A DNA stretch of 35,569 nt from an uncultured Clostridia bacterium (GCA_944387315.1 CALXEL010000094.1:1-35569), one strand, 5' to 3'. Counted from the stretch's first letter, positions 23,346 to 31,509 are shown. Notes: generated by a model not told the origin, from the sequence alone. Translations and numbers: made by a program.

Positions 23346-23374
23346 GGCGTCCCGTTTTACGGGGCGCCTTTTTT
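23346..23374 (+). terminator. Riboswitch-controlled terminator upstream of thiC
   Basis: GGCGTCCCGT (23346-23355) pairs with 23359-23368 around TTT, with one G-U pair, then TTTTTT. It is the expression platform of the TPP riboswitch, about 30 bases downstream of the aptamer. Confidence 0.9.
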
Positions 23375-23432
23375 GCCCCTTGCGGCTGAGATGGAGACAG
23401 ACAGTCCAATACAGCCAAGGAGGAAATGACAA

Positions 23433-24743
23433 ATGCAATATCACACCCAAATGGAAGCGGCCAAGGCCGGTATTGTTACGCCACAGATGGAGATTGTGGC
23501 CCAAAAAGAAAAGATGGATCCCCAGCGGATTCGGGAGCTGGTGGCGTCGGGGCAGGTTGCCATCCCCGCCAATATCCGCCATACCTCTCTTTCCCCCGAA
23601 GGAATCGGTGGGGGACTTCGAACCAAAATCAATGTGAACCTGGGTATCTCCGGGGACTGCCAGAACTATGACACCGAGATGGAGAAGGTGCGCCTGGCCA
23701 TCGACTGTGGCTGTGAGGCCATTATGGACCTGAGCAACTACGGCAAGACCAATACCTTCCGACAGAAGCTGATCGCCCAGTCCCCTGCCATGATCGGCAC
23801 TGTGCCCATGTATGACGCCATTGGCTATCTGGAAAAGGAACTGGTGGACATCACCGCTGAGGATTTCCTGCGGGTGATCGAGGCCCACGCCCAGGAGGGA
23901 GTGGACTTTATGACCATCCACGCGGGAATCAACCGCCGGGCGGTAGAGGGATTCCGCCGGGAGGGACGGCTGACCAATATCGTCTCCCGGGGTGGTTCCC
24001 TGCTGTTCGCCTGGATGGCTATGACCGGCAATGAAAACCCCTTTTATGAGTACTACGACCAGGTGCTGGACATTTTGCGGGAATACGATGTCACCATCAG
24101 TTTGGGGGATGCCCTGCGTCCCGGCTGTATCGCCGACAGCACCGACGCCGGCCAGATTGGGGAGCTGATTGAACTGGGCCATCTGACCAAACGGGCCTGG
24201 GAGCGGAATGTACAGGTGATGGTGGAAGGCCCCGGCCACATGGCTATGGATGAGATTGCCGCCAACATGAAGCTGCAAAAGCGGCTGTGTCACAACGCCC
24301 CCTTCTATGTGCTGGGGCCCATTGTCACCGATGTGGCCCCTGGCTATGACCATATCACCTCAGCTATCGGCGGGGCTATCGCCGCCGCCAACGGAGCGGA
24401 TTTCCTCTGTTATGTAACCCCGGCTGAGCATTTGCGCCTGCCCGACCTGGACGATGTGCGGGAGGGCATTATGGCCAGCAAAATCGCTGCTCACGCCGCC
24501 GATATTGCCAAGGGGATTCCCGGCGCCCGGGATTGGGACAACCGGATGAGCGACGCTCGCCGCCGCACCGATTGGGAGGAGATGTTCTCTCTGGCCATGG
24601 ATGGGGAAAAAGCCAGACGGTATTTTGAAAGCACCCCGCCCGCTGACCGGCACACCTGTTCCATGTGCGGCAAGATGTGCGCTTTGCGCACCACCAACCA
24701 GATTCTGGAAGGCAAAACCGTTGCCCTTTGGGATCAGAAATAA
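23433..24743 (+). CDS. thiC: Phosphomethylpyrimidine synthase ThiC
   Basis: A radical-SAM enzyme that rearranges aminoimidazole ribotide to HMP phosphate, the pyrimidine half of thiamine. The 436-aa protein is the short bacterial form. Seen motifs: [68 protein letters not shown] and MVEGPGHMA. The C-terminal cluster motif is C409-x2-C412-x3-C416 ([11 protein letters not shown]), one residue shorter than the CX2CX4C of proteobacterial ThiC. AAGGAGGAAATGACAA precedes the ATG. thiC is alone here, under a TPP riboswitch; the rest of the pathway must be elsewhere. Confidence 0.97.
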   Translation: MQYHTQMEAAKAGIVTPQMEIVAQKEKMDPQRIRELVASGQVAIPANIRHTSLSPEGIGGGLRTKINVNLGISGDCQNYDTEMEKVRLAIDCGCEAIMDLSNYGKTNTFRQKLIAQSPAMIGTVPMYDAIGYLEKELVDITAEDFLRVIEAHAQEGVDFMTIHAGINRRAVEGFRREGRLTNIVSRGGSLLFAWMAMTGNENPFYEYYDQVLDILREYDVTISLGDALRPGCIADSTDAGQIGELIELGHLTKRAWERNVQVMVEGPGHMAMDEIAANMKLQKRLCHNAPFYVLGPIVTDVAPGYDHITSAIGGAIAAANGADFLCYVTPAEHLRLPDLDDVREGIMASKIAAHAADIAKGIPGARDWDNRMSDARRRTDWEEMFSLAMDGEKARRYFESTPPADRHTCSMCGKMCALRTTNQILEGKTVALWDQK

Positions 24744-24752
24744 TGGAAAAAA

Positions 24753-24784
24753 ACAGCCTTTCCCGGCGGGGAAAGGCTGTTTTT
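24753..24784. terminator. Bidirectional terminator between thiC and merR
   Basis: ACAGCCTTTCCC (24753-24764) pairs perfectly with 24769-24780 around GGCG. A-tract before and T-tract after make it usable by both convergent genes. Confidence 0.92.
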
Positions 24785-24798
24785 GTATGTAAAATTTC

Positions 24799-25542
24799 TC
24801 AGCCAATGATTTCTACATAGCCTTTTAAATAGTCAGTCCGTTTGCCGTCTTCTCCGGCGGTGAGCAGATATTGGGACAGCAGAACGCCAGTGCGGTATTT
24901 TTTCTGAATCTGGGCCAGCGTATCCCGCACATCGCTGCGGTAGTCCTCAAACACCTTTTCCCGGATGAGGAAGGTGAGAAATTTGGCCGGGGACTTTTTG
25001 CGCCACAGCATAGGGCGGGCAGGATCATCTGAAAGGGCGATAATGCCCCGGGTTTCGGTGCGGAAATTCCAGGTGTCACAGTACCGGACATAGCAGGAGG
25101 GGTTCTCGATATACCGCATGAGTTTTTCTTTTTCCCGGTAGTCAAAGGGTTCCACACAGGAAAAGGGAACTGGTTCAAAAGAAAAGCCGGATTCTTTTAG
25201 TCGCTGAGCTTCCCGCAGGTTGTCCAGCTGCATTTGGGCATGCTGCTGCATTTTTTGGTATCTGGCAACCTTTCGGGCCAGCTGTTCCTGCAACGAAAGG
25301 ATCTGTTCCGAATAATTTTCCAGCGAGCAGGACATCATAGTATTGACCTTGGCCACAGGGATGCCCAGGCTGCGCAGGAACATTACGTCGGCGATTTCCA
25401 CCAGGTCCCGGCCAGTATAACTGCGATAGTGGTTTTCATCTTTGTGTATGGAAAATAGCCCCTCCTCCTCCCAAAATCGCAGGGTAGCTGTGGGGATTTC
25501 CAGTAGCCGGGCCACCTCGCCAATGGAAAACAGTTGATCCAT
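24799..25542 (-). CDS. MerR family transcriptional regulator
   Basis: A 247-aa activator/repressor. The N-terminal winged helix is complete: FSIGEVARLLEIPTATLRFWEEEGL, then HYRSYTGRDLVEIADVMFLRSLG. A dimerisation coiled coil follows (about residues 75-115, EQILSLQEQLARKVARYQKM). The C-terminal part (about 120-247, with ending DYLKGYVEIIG) is a ligand-binding domain of the BmrR/GyrI-like kind by architecture, so it should sense a small molecule, not a metal. It is divergent from the transporter at 25663; the shared intergenic region holds a MerR-type operator. The RBS is GAGGTG. Confidence 0.92.
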   Translation of the reverse strand: MDQLFSIGEVARLLEIPTATLRFWEEEGLFSIHKDENHYRSYTGRDLVEIADVMFLRSLGIPVAKVNTMMSCSLENYSEQILSLQEQLARKVARYQKMQQHAQMQLDNLREAQRLKESGFSFEPVPFSCVEPFDYREKEKLMRYIENPSCYVRYCDTWNFRTETRGIIALSDDPARPMLWRKKSPAKFLTFLIREKVFEDYRSDVRDTLAQIQKKYRTGVLLSQYLLTAGEDGKRTDYLKGYVEIIG

Positions 25543-25569
25543 ACAGATTTCACCTCACTTTTTTAAAAA

Positions 25570-25598
25570 ATTATACCATTTTCCATATTGACATTCAA
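25570..25598 (-). promoter_or_regulatory. merR promoter (divergent)
   Basis: On the minus strand TTGAAT (25593-25598), 17 bases, TATAAT (25570-25575), with TGG before it (TGGTATAAT, extended -10). Its -35 lies inside the operator dyad, so the regulator would control its own synthesis. Confidence 0.65.
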
Positions 25599-25618
25599 GT
25601 AACTTCAATCTATATAAT
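25588..25618 (+). promoter_or_regulatory. MerR-type promoter with 19-base spacer and operator dyad
   Basis: TTGACA (25588-25593) and TATAAT (25613-25618) are both exact consensus but 19 bases apart, the overlong spacing typical of MerR-activated promoters. The spacer contains the dyad ATTcAAGT-a-ACTTcAAT (25593-25609, one mismatch per arm), centred on 25601. A sigma-A reading with 17 bases (TATATA at 25611) is also possible. Confidence 0.7.
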
Positions 25619-25662
25619 ATCGGTCGGCATAGTTTGCAAATGTGTGAAAAGGAGAAAAATCT

Positions 25663-27060
25663 ATGGAAACAAGTAAAAAAAAGCGGCAATTTAAAATGCC
25701 TCATACCTATGTGATACTGGTCTCCATTATGGTGTTGATGCTCATTTTGACTCACATCATTCCCGCCGGTCAGTATGAACGGGTAGAGGACCCTGTATCG
25801 GGGAAAATGGTGGTAGTGCCCGGTTCCTACCAGACCATTGATGTGGAAGCACCGGGATTCTTTGATCTGTTTATGGCGTTGGAACAGGGATATGTTGAAG
25901 CGGCCAACATTATGTTCCTGATTATCTTCGCCTACGGATTCGTATATGTACTTACCAAAAACGGAACCATGGATGCGGCCCTGGGTACCATGGTTAAAAA
26001 AGTGGGAAACAATGTTCAGCTGTTGATTCCTGTCACCATGCTGATTTTGGGCTTGCTGGCCTCCACCATGGGCATCTATGAGGAAGTCTATGGCTTGTTC
26101 CCCATTTTTGTAGGTATTTTTATCGCTTTGGGTTATGATGCCCTGGTAGGCGGCGCCACCATCTTCCTGGGTGTATCCATCGGTTACGCGGCCGGTACCA
26201 CCAACCCCTATAACGTAGCGGTGGCTCAGGATGTTGCCGGTGTGGATCTCTACTCCGGTATGTGGATGCGTTGGCTGGTCTTCATTGTTTTTGAGGCGGT
26301 AACCATTATATATCTGATGGCCTATGCCCGCAAAGTAAAGGCTGATCCCACCAAATCTGTGGTTTATGGGGTTTCTCTGGATGATGTAGAGCGTAAATCC
26401 CTGGACGACCTGAAAGATGTCAAGATGACCGGCCGGCAGAAAGCTTGTCTGGTATTGTTCTTTGGCGTTATCGGCTTCCTGATGTACGCGGTACTGAACC
26501 TGGGTTGGTATGTGGATGAGATCTCTTCGCTCTTCCTGATGGCTATGGTAGCTGCTGGTATCCTCAGCGGATACTCCGCCACCGAGATTTGTAAAACCTT
26601 TATTGAGTCCACTAAATCCATGGTTGGTTCCATGCTGATTGTCGGTTTCACCAGAGGTATTACCATCCTTATGCAGCAGGGTTATATTACCGATACCATT
26701 GTATATGGTCTGGTTTCCCTGTTGGAAGGCGCCAGCAAATATGTTTCCGCCTATGGTATGCTGATTATTCAGAATCTGGTAAAATTCTTTATCAATGGTT
26801 CCACCAGCCAGGCCACCATTACTATGCCCATTATGGCGCCTACCGCCGAGTTGGTTGGCCTGAGCAAACAAATTGCTATTATGGCTTACCAGTTTGGTAA
26901 TGGTTTCGCCGATTTCTTCTGGCCCACTGGTTGTGCCCTCTGCTGTGGTTTGATGGGAGTGCCCATTAACAAGTGGTACAAATTCGCCGCTCCGTTGTTT
27001 GGCATTTTCCTGGTATTGGAATTTATCTTTATTACCTTCGCTGTGGCGATCGGTTATTAA
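25663..27060 (+). CDS. YfcC/DcuC-type (PF03606-like) transporter, copy 1
   Basis: A 465-aa integral membrane carrier of the C4-dicarboxylate-uptake-C/YfcC superfamily (ion transporter group). The hallmark start KMPHTYVILVSIMVLMLILTHIIPAGQYE is seen, with the extracytoplasmic stretch SGKMVVVPGSY, followed by 11-12 membrane helices. Conserved blocks are GIYEEVYGLFPIFVGIFIALGYDALVGG, GYAAGTTNPYNVAVAQ, ADPTKSVVYG in the central loop, and NGSTSQATITMPIMAPTAEL near the end. Family members are often linked to amino acid or peptide catabolism genes. AAAAGGAG precedes the ATG. It is first in the MerR-controlled operon, with a paralogue two genes downstream. Confidence 0.9.
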   Translation: METSKKKRQFKMPHTYVILVSIMVLMLILTHIIPAGQYERVEDPVSGKMVVVPGSYQTIDVEAPGFFDLFMALEQGYVEAANIMFLIIFAYGFVYVLTKNGTMDAALGTMVKKVGNNVQLLIPVTMLILGLLASTMGIYEEVYGLFPIFVGIFIALGYDALVGGATIFLGVSIGYAAGTTNPYNVAVAQDVAGVDLYSGMWMRWLVFIVFEAVTIIYLMAYARKVKADPTKSVVYGVSLDDVERKSLDDLKDVKMTGRQKACLVLFFGVIGFLMYAVLNLGWYVDEISSLFLMAMVAAGILSGYSATEICKTFIESTKSMVGSMLIVGFTRGITILMQQGYITDTIVYGLVSLLEGASKYVSAYGMLIIQNLVKFFINGSTSQATITMPIMAPTAELVGLSKQIAIMAYQFGNGFADFFWPTGCALCCGLMGVPINKWYKFAAPLFGIFLVLEFIFITFAVAIGY

Positions 27061-27083
27061 TTTCGTCGAAAATACAGCAAAAA

Positions 27084-27127
27084 ATACAGCAAAAAGGATA
27101 TGGGAACCCATATCCTTCTTGTTGTAT
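27084..27127 (+). terminator. Intercistronic hairpin between transporter 1 and the amidohydrolase
   Basis: A 21-bp stem (27084-27104 with 27107-27127), perfect over the inner 11 bp (AAGGATATGGG/CCCATATCCTT), with one wobble and one mismatch farther out. Only a weak U-tail (CTTGTTG) follows the inner stem. The left side contains a 12-base direct repeat (AAATACAGCAAA at 27070-27093, twice). It may partially terminate, or mark an mRNA processing site that sets transporter-to-enzyme ratio. Confidence 0.6.
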
Positions 27128-27181
27128 CTGGCTGTTGTTTGAAAATTTATGGATTATGTTGCAAGAAAAAGGAGTAATGGT

Positions 27182-28315
27182 ATGCTGATTCAAAACGCGA
27201 AAGTTCTGCTGTTTGAGCAGGGCGGTTTTGTGGAAAGTGACATCCGGGTGGAGAATGGAAAAATCTCTGAAATTGCCCAGGGATTGGTTCCAAAATCTGG
27301 TGAAACATGTTACAATGCAACTGGAAGATATGTGACCCCCGGCCTCATTGACGCACACACCCACATCTGCATCAGCGAAGAGGGAATGGGCTCTATTGGG
27401 GATGACTGCTGCGACTACTCGGGACCGTTTACCCCAGAGCTGGAAGTACTGGATGGAATCTATCCCTTTGACCGGGCGGTGGACAGCTCGGTGCGGGCTG
27501 GTGTCACCACAGCTTGTGTCTGCCCTGGCAGCGACGCGGTAATCGGAGGGGTAGCTTCTGTAATCCGGCTGACTGGTTCGGTGGCTGACAATATGCTGGT
27601 TCGCCGGTATGCCGCTATGAAGTGCAGCCTGGGAGAAAACCCCAAATCGGCCAAATACGGATTTGCTTCCCGCATGGGAGTGGCCAACCAGTTTAGAGCT
27701 GGCATTGAAAAGGCCCAGGAGTATCGCCGCAGCAAAGAGGAAGCGGCTGCCAGCGGTAGTTATTTTAAAAAGGACCGGGGCATGGAAAATATGCTTTTGG
27801 TTTTGGAAAAGAAGATGCCGGTGCATATTCATGCCCATCGTTCTGATGATATCTGCACCGCTGTTCGTCTGGCCCGGGAGTACGATCTGGATTTGGTCAT
27901 TGTTCATGGAACCGATGCCATTCCAGTGGCAGATTATCTGGCTCAGTTTGATTATCCAGTGATTGTAGGCCCTGGCATTACCCCCCGTTCCAAACAGGAA
28001 ACCTGGGGAAAAACCTTTGAGACCGCCGGTGTTCTTCATAAAGCGGGTATCAAAGTTTGTATCACTTCCGACCACGATGTAAGTCCTCTGTATTTCCTGA
28101 CCACCTACGCGGCTTTGGCTGTAGGGGCTGGCTTGGATGAGCTGGAGGGACTGAAAGCCATTACCATCAATCCGGCTCAGGTGCTGGGTATTGATGACCG
28201 CAAGGGTGACATTAAAGTAGGTCTGGACGCGGATCTGGTTATCTGGACCAACCATCCTTTTGCTGTCGGCGCGGCTGCTGAGCATGTGTTCATCGAGGGA
28301 CAGGCTGCCTTTTAA
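27182..28315 (+). CDS. Amidohydrolase family protein
   Basis: A metal-dependent hydrolase of 377 aa with the amidohydrolase TIM-barrel fold. It begins with the beta-sandwich (MLIQNAKVLLF, DIRVENGKISEIAQG) and the barrel strand-1 motif VTPGLIDAHTHI (His59, His61). VHIHAHRSDDI (residues 214-224) and VIVHGTDAI (His242) supply further metal ligands, and ITSDHDVSP (Asp297) is the catalytic Asp on strand 8. The end DIKVGLDADLVIWTNHP is typical. By layout it is near the imidazolonepropionase/dipeptidase-like group, so a cyclic amide or dipeptide is a plausible substrate. The start is ATG 27182, with AAAAAGGAG upstream. It lies between two paralogous transporters. Confidence 0.9.
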   Translation: MLIQNAKVLLFEQGGFVESDIRVENGKISEIAQGLVPKSGETCYNATGRYVTPGLIDAHTHICISEEGMGSIGDDCCDYSGPFTPELEVLDGIYPFDRAVDSSVRAGVTTACVCPGSDAVIGGVASVIRLTGSVADNMLVRRYAAMKCSLGENPKSAKYGFASRMGVANQFRAGIEKAQEYRRSKEEAAASGSYFKKDRGMENMLLVLEKKMPVHIHAHRSDDICTAVRLAREYDLDLVIVHGTDAIPVADYLAQFDYPVIVGPGITPRSKQETWGKTFETAGVLHKAGIKVCITSDHDVSPLYFLTTYAALAVGAGLDELEGLKAITINPAQVLGIDDRKGDIKVGLDADLVIWTNHPFAVGAAAEHVFIEGQAAF

Positions 28316-28341
28316 AGACAGCCCGAGAGGAGTTGTTTGCT

Positions 28342-29727
28342 TTGCGCCAGTGGAAAGACAAGCTGTCCAACATTAAAATGCCTCACACCTATGTGCTGCT
28401 CTCCATGATTCTGCTGACCGTAGTATTGCTGACCTATGTGATTCCAGCTGGCTCCTATGATTATGTGCTGGACGAAAGCAGCGGGAAAATGGTTGTTGTT
28501 CCTGAGTCCTATCACTACACTCAGGGAAAACAGCCTGGTTTCTTTGATATTTTCCTCTCGGTACAGAGAGGATATGTGGATGCTTCCAACATACTCTTTC
28601 TCATTGTTTTTGCTTATTCCTATGTTTATATCCTGACAGAAAACGGAACTTTAAACCACGCCATTGAAATTCTGGTGAAAAAACTGGGGGACCGAACAGA
28701 TCTGATGATCCCGGTCTGTATGATGCTCTTTGGTCTGTTGGGGGCCACCCTGGGTATTTTTGAAGAGACCTATGGCTTGGTTCCGGTTTTTGTGGGTATC
28801 ATGATCGCTCTGGGTTATGACGCTCTGGTAGGGGGCGCTGTGGTCTATATTGGAGTGGCCACTGGTTTTGCCGCTGCCCTTACCAACCCCTTTTCGGTGG
28901 GCATTGCCCAGGGTATCGCCCAGGTACCCATCAACTCGGGATTGGGATACCGGGTGGTGATTTTTCTGGTTTTCCAGACCACATCCATCTGGTATGTGAT
29001 GCGATACGCCAAAAAAATCAAGAAAGATCCCACAAAATCCATCCTCTATGGGGAAACCCGCGAAACGCCGGTACGAAAGCAGGATGGGGAACCTTTTACC
29101 CTGCGGCATAAAATTTGTCTGCTGCTGTTTTTTGTCACCATTGGTATTTTGTTGTATGGTACCATGGAAATGGGCTGGTATATCAATGAAATTGCAGCCA
29201 TGTTCTTTATGATGATGGTGATTACCGGATTTGTGGCAGGATATAGCCCCACCCAGATCTGTCACAGTTTTATTGCTTCTACCCGCAGTGTGGTACCCTC
29301 TATTCTGGTTATTGGTTTTACCCGGGGTATTTTGCTTACCATGAAGGACGCCATGATCTCGGATACGGTGGTCTATGGGCTTTCCAGCCTGTTGTCCTTT
29401 TCCAATCCGGTTTTCTCAGCCATTGGTATGCTGATTTTGCAGAATATCATCAATTTCTTTGTAACCGGGTCATCCAGCCAGGCGATGATTACCATCCCTA
29501 TTATGGCTCCGGTAGCGGATATTGTAGGCCTCAGCCGCCACACCGCTATTCTGTGCTACTGCTTTGGTGATGGATTCTCCGATATGTTCTGGCCCACTGC
29601 CTGTTCCCTGGAATGTGGCCTCATTGGAGTCTCCCTTAATAAGTGGTATAAATTTATGGGCCCCCTCTTTTTGATTATGGTGGTACTGCAGGTATTTTTT
29701 GTAGCGCTGTCCGTATTTATCTATTAG
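28342..29727 (+). CDS. YfcC/DcuC-type (PF03606-like) transporter, copy 2
   Basis: A 461-aa paralogue of the transporter at 25663; by eye about half of the residues are identical. The same landmarks appear: IKMPHTYVLLSMILL, SGKMVVVPESYHY, GIFEETYGLVPVFVGIMIALGYDALVGG, TGFAAALTNPFSVGIAQ, KDPTKSILYG and TGSSSQAMITIPIMAPVAD. About 11-12 membrane helices. TTG at 28342 is the likely start, as GAGAGGAG is then 9 bases upstream; the earlier TTG at 28333 touches the ribosome site. It follows the amidohydrolase by 26 bases, so it is cotranscribed. The two carriers may import substrate and export product. Confidence 0.9.
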   Translation: MRQWKDKLSNIKMPHTYVLLSMILLTVVLLTYVIPAGSYDYVLDESSGKMVVVPESYHYTQGKQPGFFDIFLSVQRGYVDASNILFLIVFAYSYVYILTENGTLNHAIEILVKKLGDRTDLMIPVCMMLFGLLGATLGIFEETYGLVPVFVGIMIALGYDALVGGAVVYIGVATGFAAALTNPFSVGIAQGIAQVPINSGLGYRVVIFLVFQTTSIWYVMRYAKKIKKDPTKSILYGETRETPVRKQDGEPFTLRHKICLLLFFVTIGILLYGTMEMGWYINEIAAMFFMMMVITGFVAGYSPTQICHSFIASTRSVVPSILVIGFTRGILLTMKDAMISDTVVYGLSSLLSFSNPVFSAIGMLILQNIINFFVTGSSSQAMITIPIMAPVADIVGLSRHTAILCYCFGDGFSDMFWPTACSLECGLIGVSLNKWYKFMGPLFLIMVVLQVFFVALSVFIY

Positions 29728-29754
29728 TCGGCCCACTGTTGGAGTGTCCTAAAG

Positions 29755-29790
29755 AAAAACAGCCTTTTCAAATGGAAAAGGCTGTTTTTT
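29755..29790 (+). terminator. Intrinsic terminator of the MerR-controlled operon
   Basis: AAAAACAGCCTTTTC (29755-29769) pairs perfectly with 29775-29789 around AAATG, with a T-tract through 29790. Confidence 0.93.
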
Positions 29791-29820
29791 GTTAGATCTG
29801 TTTACATCCAAATAGGCGTA

Positions 29821-29849
29821 TTGTGGAAAATCAAGGCCTGTGGTAAAAT
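29821..29849 (+). promoter_or_regulatory. Promoter for the pyruvate-kinase C-domain-like gene and mscS
   Basis: TTGTGG (29821-29826), 17 bases, TAAAAT (29844-29849), with TGG before the -10 (TGGTAAAAT, extended). It shares TGTGGTAAAATAA with the queG promoter. Confidence 0.5.
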
Positions 29850-29913
29850 AAAAAAGTAAAAAAGTTTCATATCCGACCTTTTGGCCGGCTCAGTTTAGAA
29901 AGGATGATGAGGG

Positions 29914-30468
29914 ATGATTTTTGCTCAGCCAGGAAAGGAAAATACCAAAGCTACAGTGGAGCTGGCGGTAAAAACTGCCAGAGAACGGGGCATTTCCACC
30001 ATTGTGGTGGCCTCCGGCACCGGTGAGACTGCCCAGGCGTTGCTGGACTGCGGCACTGAGGGATTACATATTGTAGTGGTAACCAATGTCAACGGCTCTA
30101 AAAACCCTGGGGAGCAGATTTTTCCCAAAGAGCTGCGGGAACAGCTGACCCAGGCGGGGGTGGATGTTGTCACCACTACCCATGTGCTCAGCGGGGCGGA
30201 ACGGGCCTTTTCCCGGAAGTTCAGCGGAGTGGGCCCCACCGAGCTGATGGCCTATACCCTGCGGATGTTCAGCCAGGGAGTCAAGGTTTGTGTAGAGATC
30301 AGCGTCATGGCCCTGGATTGGGGTGCCATCGGTTATATGGAGCCGGTTATCGCCATAGGAGGTACCGGACATGGAGCGGATACAGCGGTGATTTTGCGCC
30401 CCTCTCATGCCTCCAGCATTTTGGATACCAAAATTGATGAGATTCTCTGTAAGCCCCGGCTGGCCTGA
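29914..30468 (+). CDS. Stand-alone pyruvate kinase alpha/beta (C-terminal) domain protein
   Basis: A 184-aa protein resembling the C-terminal (allosteric) domain of pyruvate kinase, without the catalytic barrel. Motifs: NTKATVELAVKTARERGISTIVVASGTGETAQALLD at the start, VVVTNVNGSKNPGEQ, then TTTHVLSGAERAFSRKFSGVGPTELMAYTLRMF, and DTAVILRPSHASSILDTKIDEI at the end. Such free-standing proteins occur in clostridia and archaea; no activity is known to me. ATG with AAAGGATGATGAG upstream. mscS follows after about 30 bases, so it is probably cotranscribed. A nucleotide- or ligand-sensing role is possible but unproven. Confidence 0.82.
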   Translation: MIFAQPGKENTKATVELAVKTARERGISTIVVASGTGETAQALLDCGTEGLHIVVVTNVNGSKNPGEQIFPKELREQLTQAGVDVVTTTHVLSGAERAFSRKFSGVGPTELMAYTLRMFSQGVKVCVEISVMALDWGAIGYMEPVIAIGGTGHGADTAVILRPSHASSILDTKIDEILCKPRLA

Positions 30469-30500
30469 TGGCTGGCCCCGACTGTAGAGAGGAGCCTGTT

Positions 30501-31457
30501 ATGATTTTATTCCATGCCGCTGGTCCATCGGCTCGTGTTTGGGATCAGTTTATCGGCCATTTCCGCCGGGTCTTTGACACCTTGATCGCCCAGGGGGGCA
30601 ATTTACTTTGGATTCTGTTTTCCATTGTGGTGATCTTTGTCCTGGCCCGGATTGTACTCAATTTAATTTCCAAGGGCACCCGCAAGGTGATGGAGGACCC
30701 CCGGTATCACCAGTCTGAGTTCCAGGGCCGCCGGGTCAATACGGTAATGACCCTGCTGCGCAGCGTGGCCCGGTATTTTGTCTACTTTGTGGCGGCGCTG
30801 TTGGTACTGGGCAAGGTGGGACTGCTGGATTCTATGAAAAGCCTGTTGGTTACCGCTGGAATCGGCAGTATTGCCATCGGTCTTGGGGCCCAGAGCCTCT
30901 TTAAAGATGTGATCACCGGTTTTTTTCTCATGTTTGAGAATCAGTTCTCGGTTGGGGACTATGTAAAAATTGACGATGTGGAGGGAACGGTGGAGGCCAC
31001 CGCTATGCGGGTCACCTATATACGTACCTTCCAGGGGGAACAGGTCATCATCCCCAACGGAACCATCTCCCGGGTGAGCAACTACTCCCGGGGTCCCAAT
31101 CTGGCCCTGGTCAAGGTGGTTGTCCCCTATGAGGCTGATACCCGGCAGGCTATGGAAGTAATCCGGCAAGCCATCAGCCAGTATGCCGAAAGCCATCCGG
31201 AAAAGATTCTGGAACCGCCCTTTGTGCGGGGTGTGACCGATCTCACCTCGGTAGGGGTGGAGATCGGCGTGGCCTGTAAAGTAAAGGCTTTGGAGTTCTG
31301 GGGAGTGGAACGGGGGCTGCGGCTGGCCATTAAGGAGGCCTTTGACCGGCAGGGAGTGCCCTATCCCTATCCCACTACCATCACCCGCCTGTGTTGGGAT
31401 GATTCCACACAGGCAGAGGCCTCAGAGCCTGGGGTTGCGGATGCAGAACAAGAGTAG
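30501..31457 (+). CDS. Small-conductance mechanosensitive channel, MscS family
   Basis: A 318-aa membrane channel that opens on osmotic downshock. Three N-terminal helices are seen (LLWILFSIVVIFVLARIVLNLI near residues 33-54, then VARYFVYFVAALLVLGKVGLL), and the pore helix VTAGIGSIAIGLGAQSLFKDVITGFFLMFE with its Gly/Ala packing pattern. The beta domain begins FSVGDYVKIDDVEGTVEATAMRVTYIRT, followed by VIIPNGTISRVSNYS. The C-terminal tail is acidic and short. The start is ATG 30501, with GAGAGGAG 6 bases upstream, not the longer frame from 30468. Smaller YggB/YkuT-like class. Confidence 0.94.
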   Translation: MILFHAAGPSARVWDQFIGHFRRVFDTLIAQGGNLLWILFSIVVIFVLARIVLNLISKGTRKVMEDPRYHQSEFQGRRVNTVMTLLRSVARYFVYFVAALLVLGKVGLLDSMKSLLVTAGIGSIAIGLGAQSLFKDVITGFFLMFENQFSVGDYVKIDDVEGTVEATAMRVTYIRTFQGEQVIIPNGTISRVSNYSRGPNLALVKVVVPYEADTRQAMEVIRQAISQYAESHPEKILEPPFVRGVTDLTSVGVEIGVACKVKALEFWGVERGLRLAIKEAFDRQGVPYPYPTTITRLCWDDSTQAEASEPGVADAEQE

Positions 31458-31461
31458 AAAG

Positions 31462-31482
31462 CGGCGGCCCTTTGGGCCGCCG
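31462..31482 (+). terminator. GC-rich hairpin between mscS and the GLUG lipoprotein
   Basis: A perfect 9-bp stem CGGCGGCCC/GGGCCGCCG around TTT is followed by GATTTGTTA, a poor U-tail. It may be a weak terminator or attenuator. Confidence 0.5.
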
Positions 31483-31509
31483 GATTTGTTACGGAAAGAG
31501 AGAATTGCC

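Noticed and set aside
23091..24353. A 420-codon open frame on the minus strand
   Set aside because: Antisense to thiC and its riboswitch.
25555..27111. A 518-codon open frame on the minus strand
   Set aside because: Antisense to the first YfcC transporter; His/Gln/Asn-rich translation typical of the complement of a membrane protein.
27032..28285. A 417-codon open frame on the minus strand
   Set aside because: Antisense to the amidohydrolase, which has all metal-binding motifs; no ribosome site.
31342..31509. Longer N-terminus for the GLUG lipoprotein
   Set aside because: It overlaps mscS and would bury the signal peptide; ATG 31510 begins an ideal lipoprotein signal.
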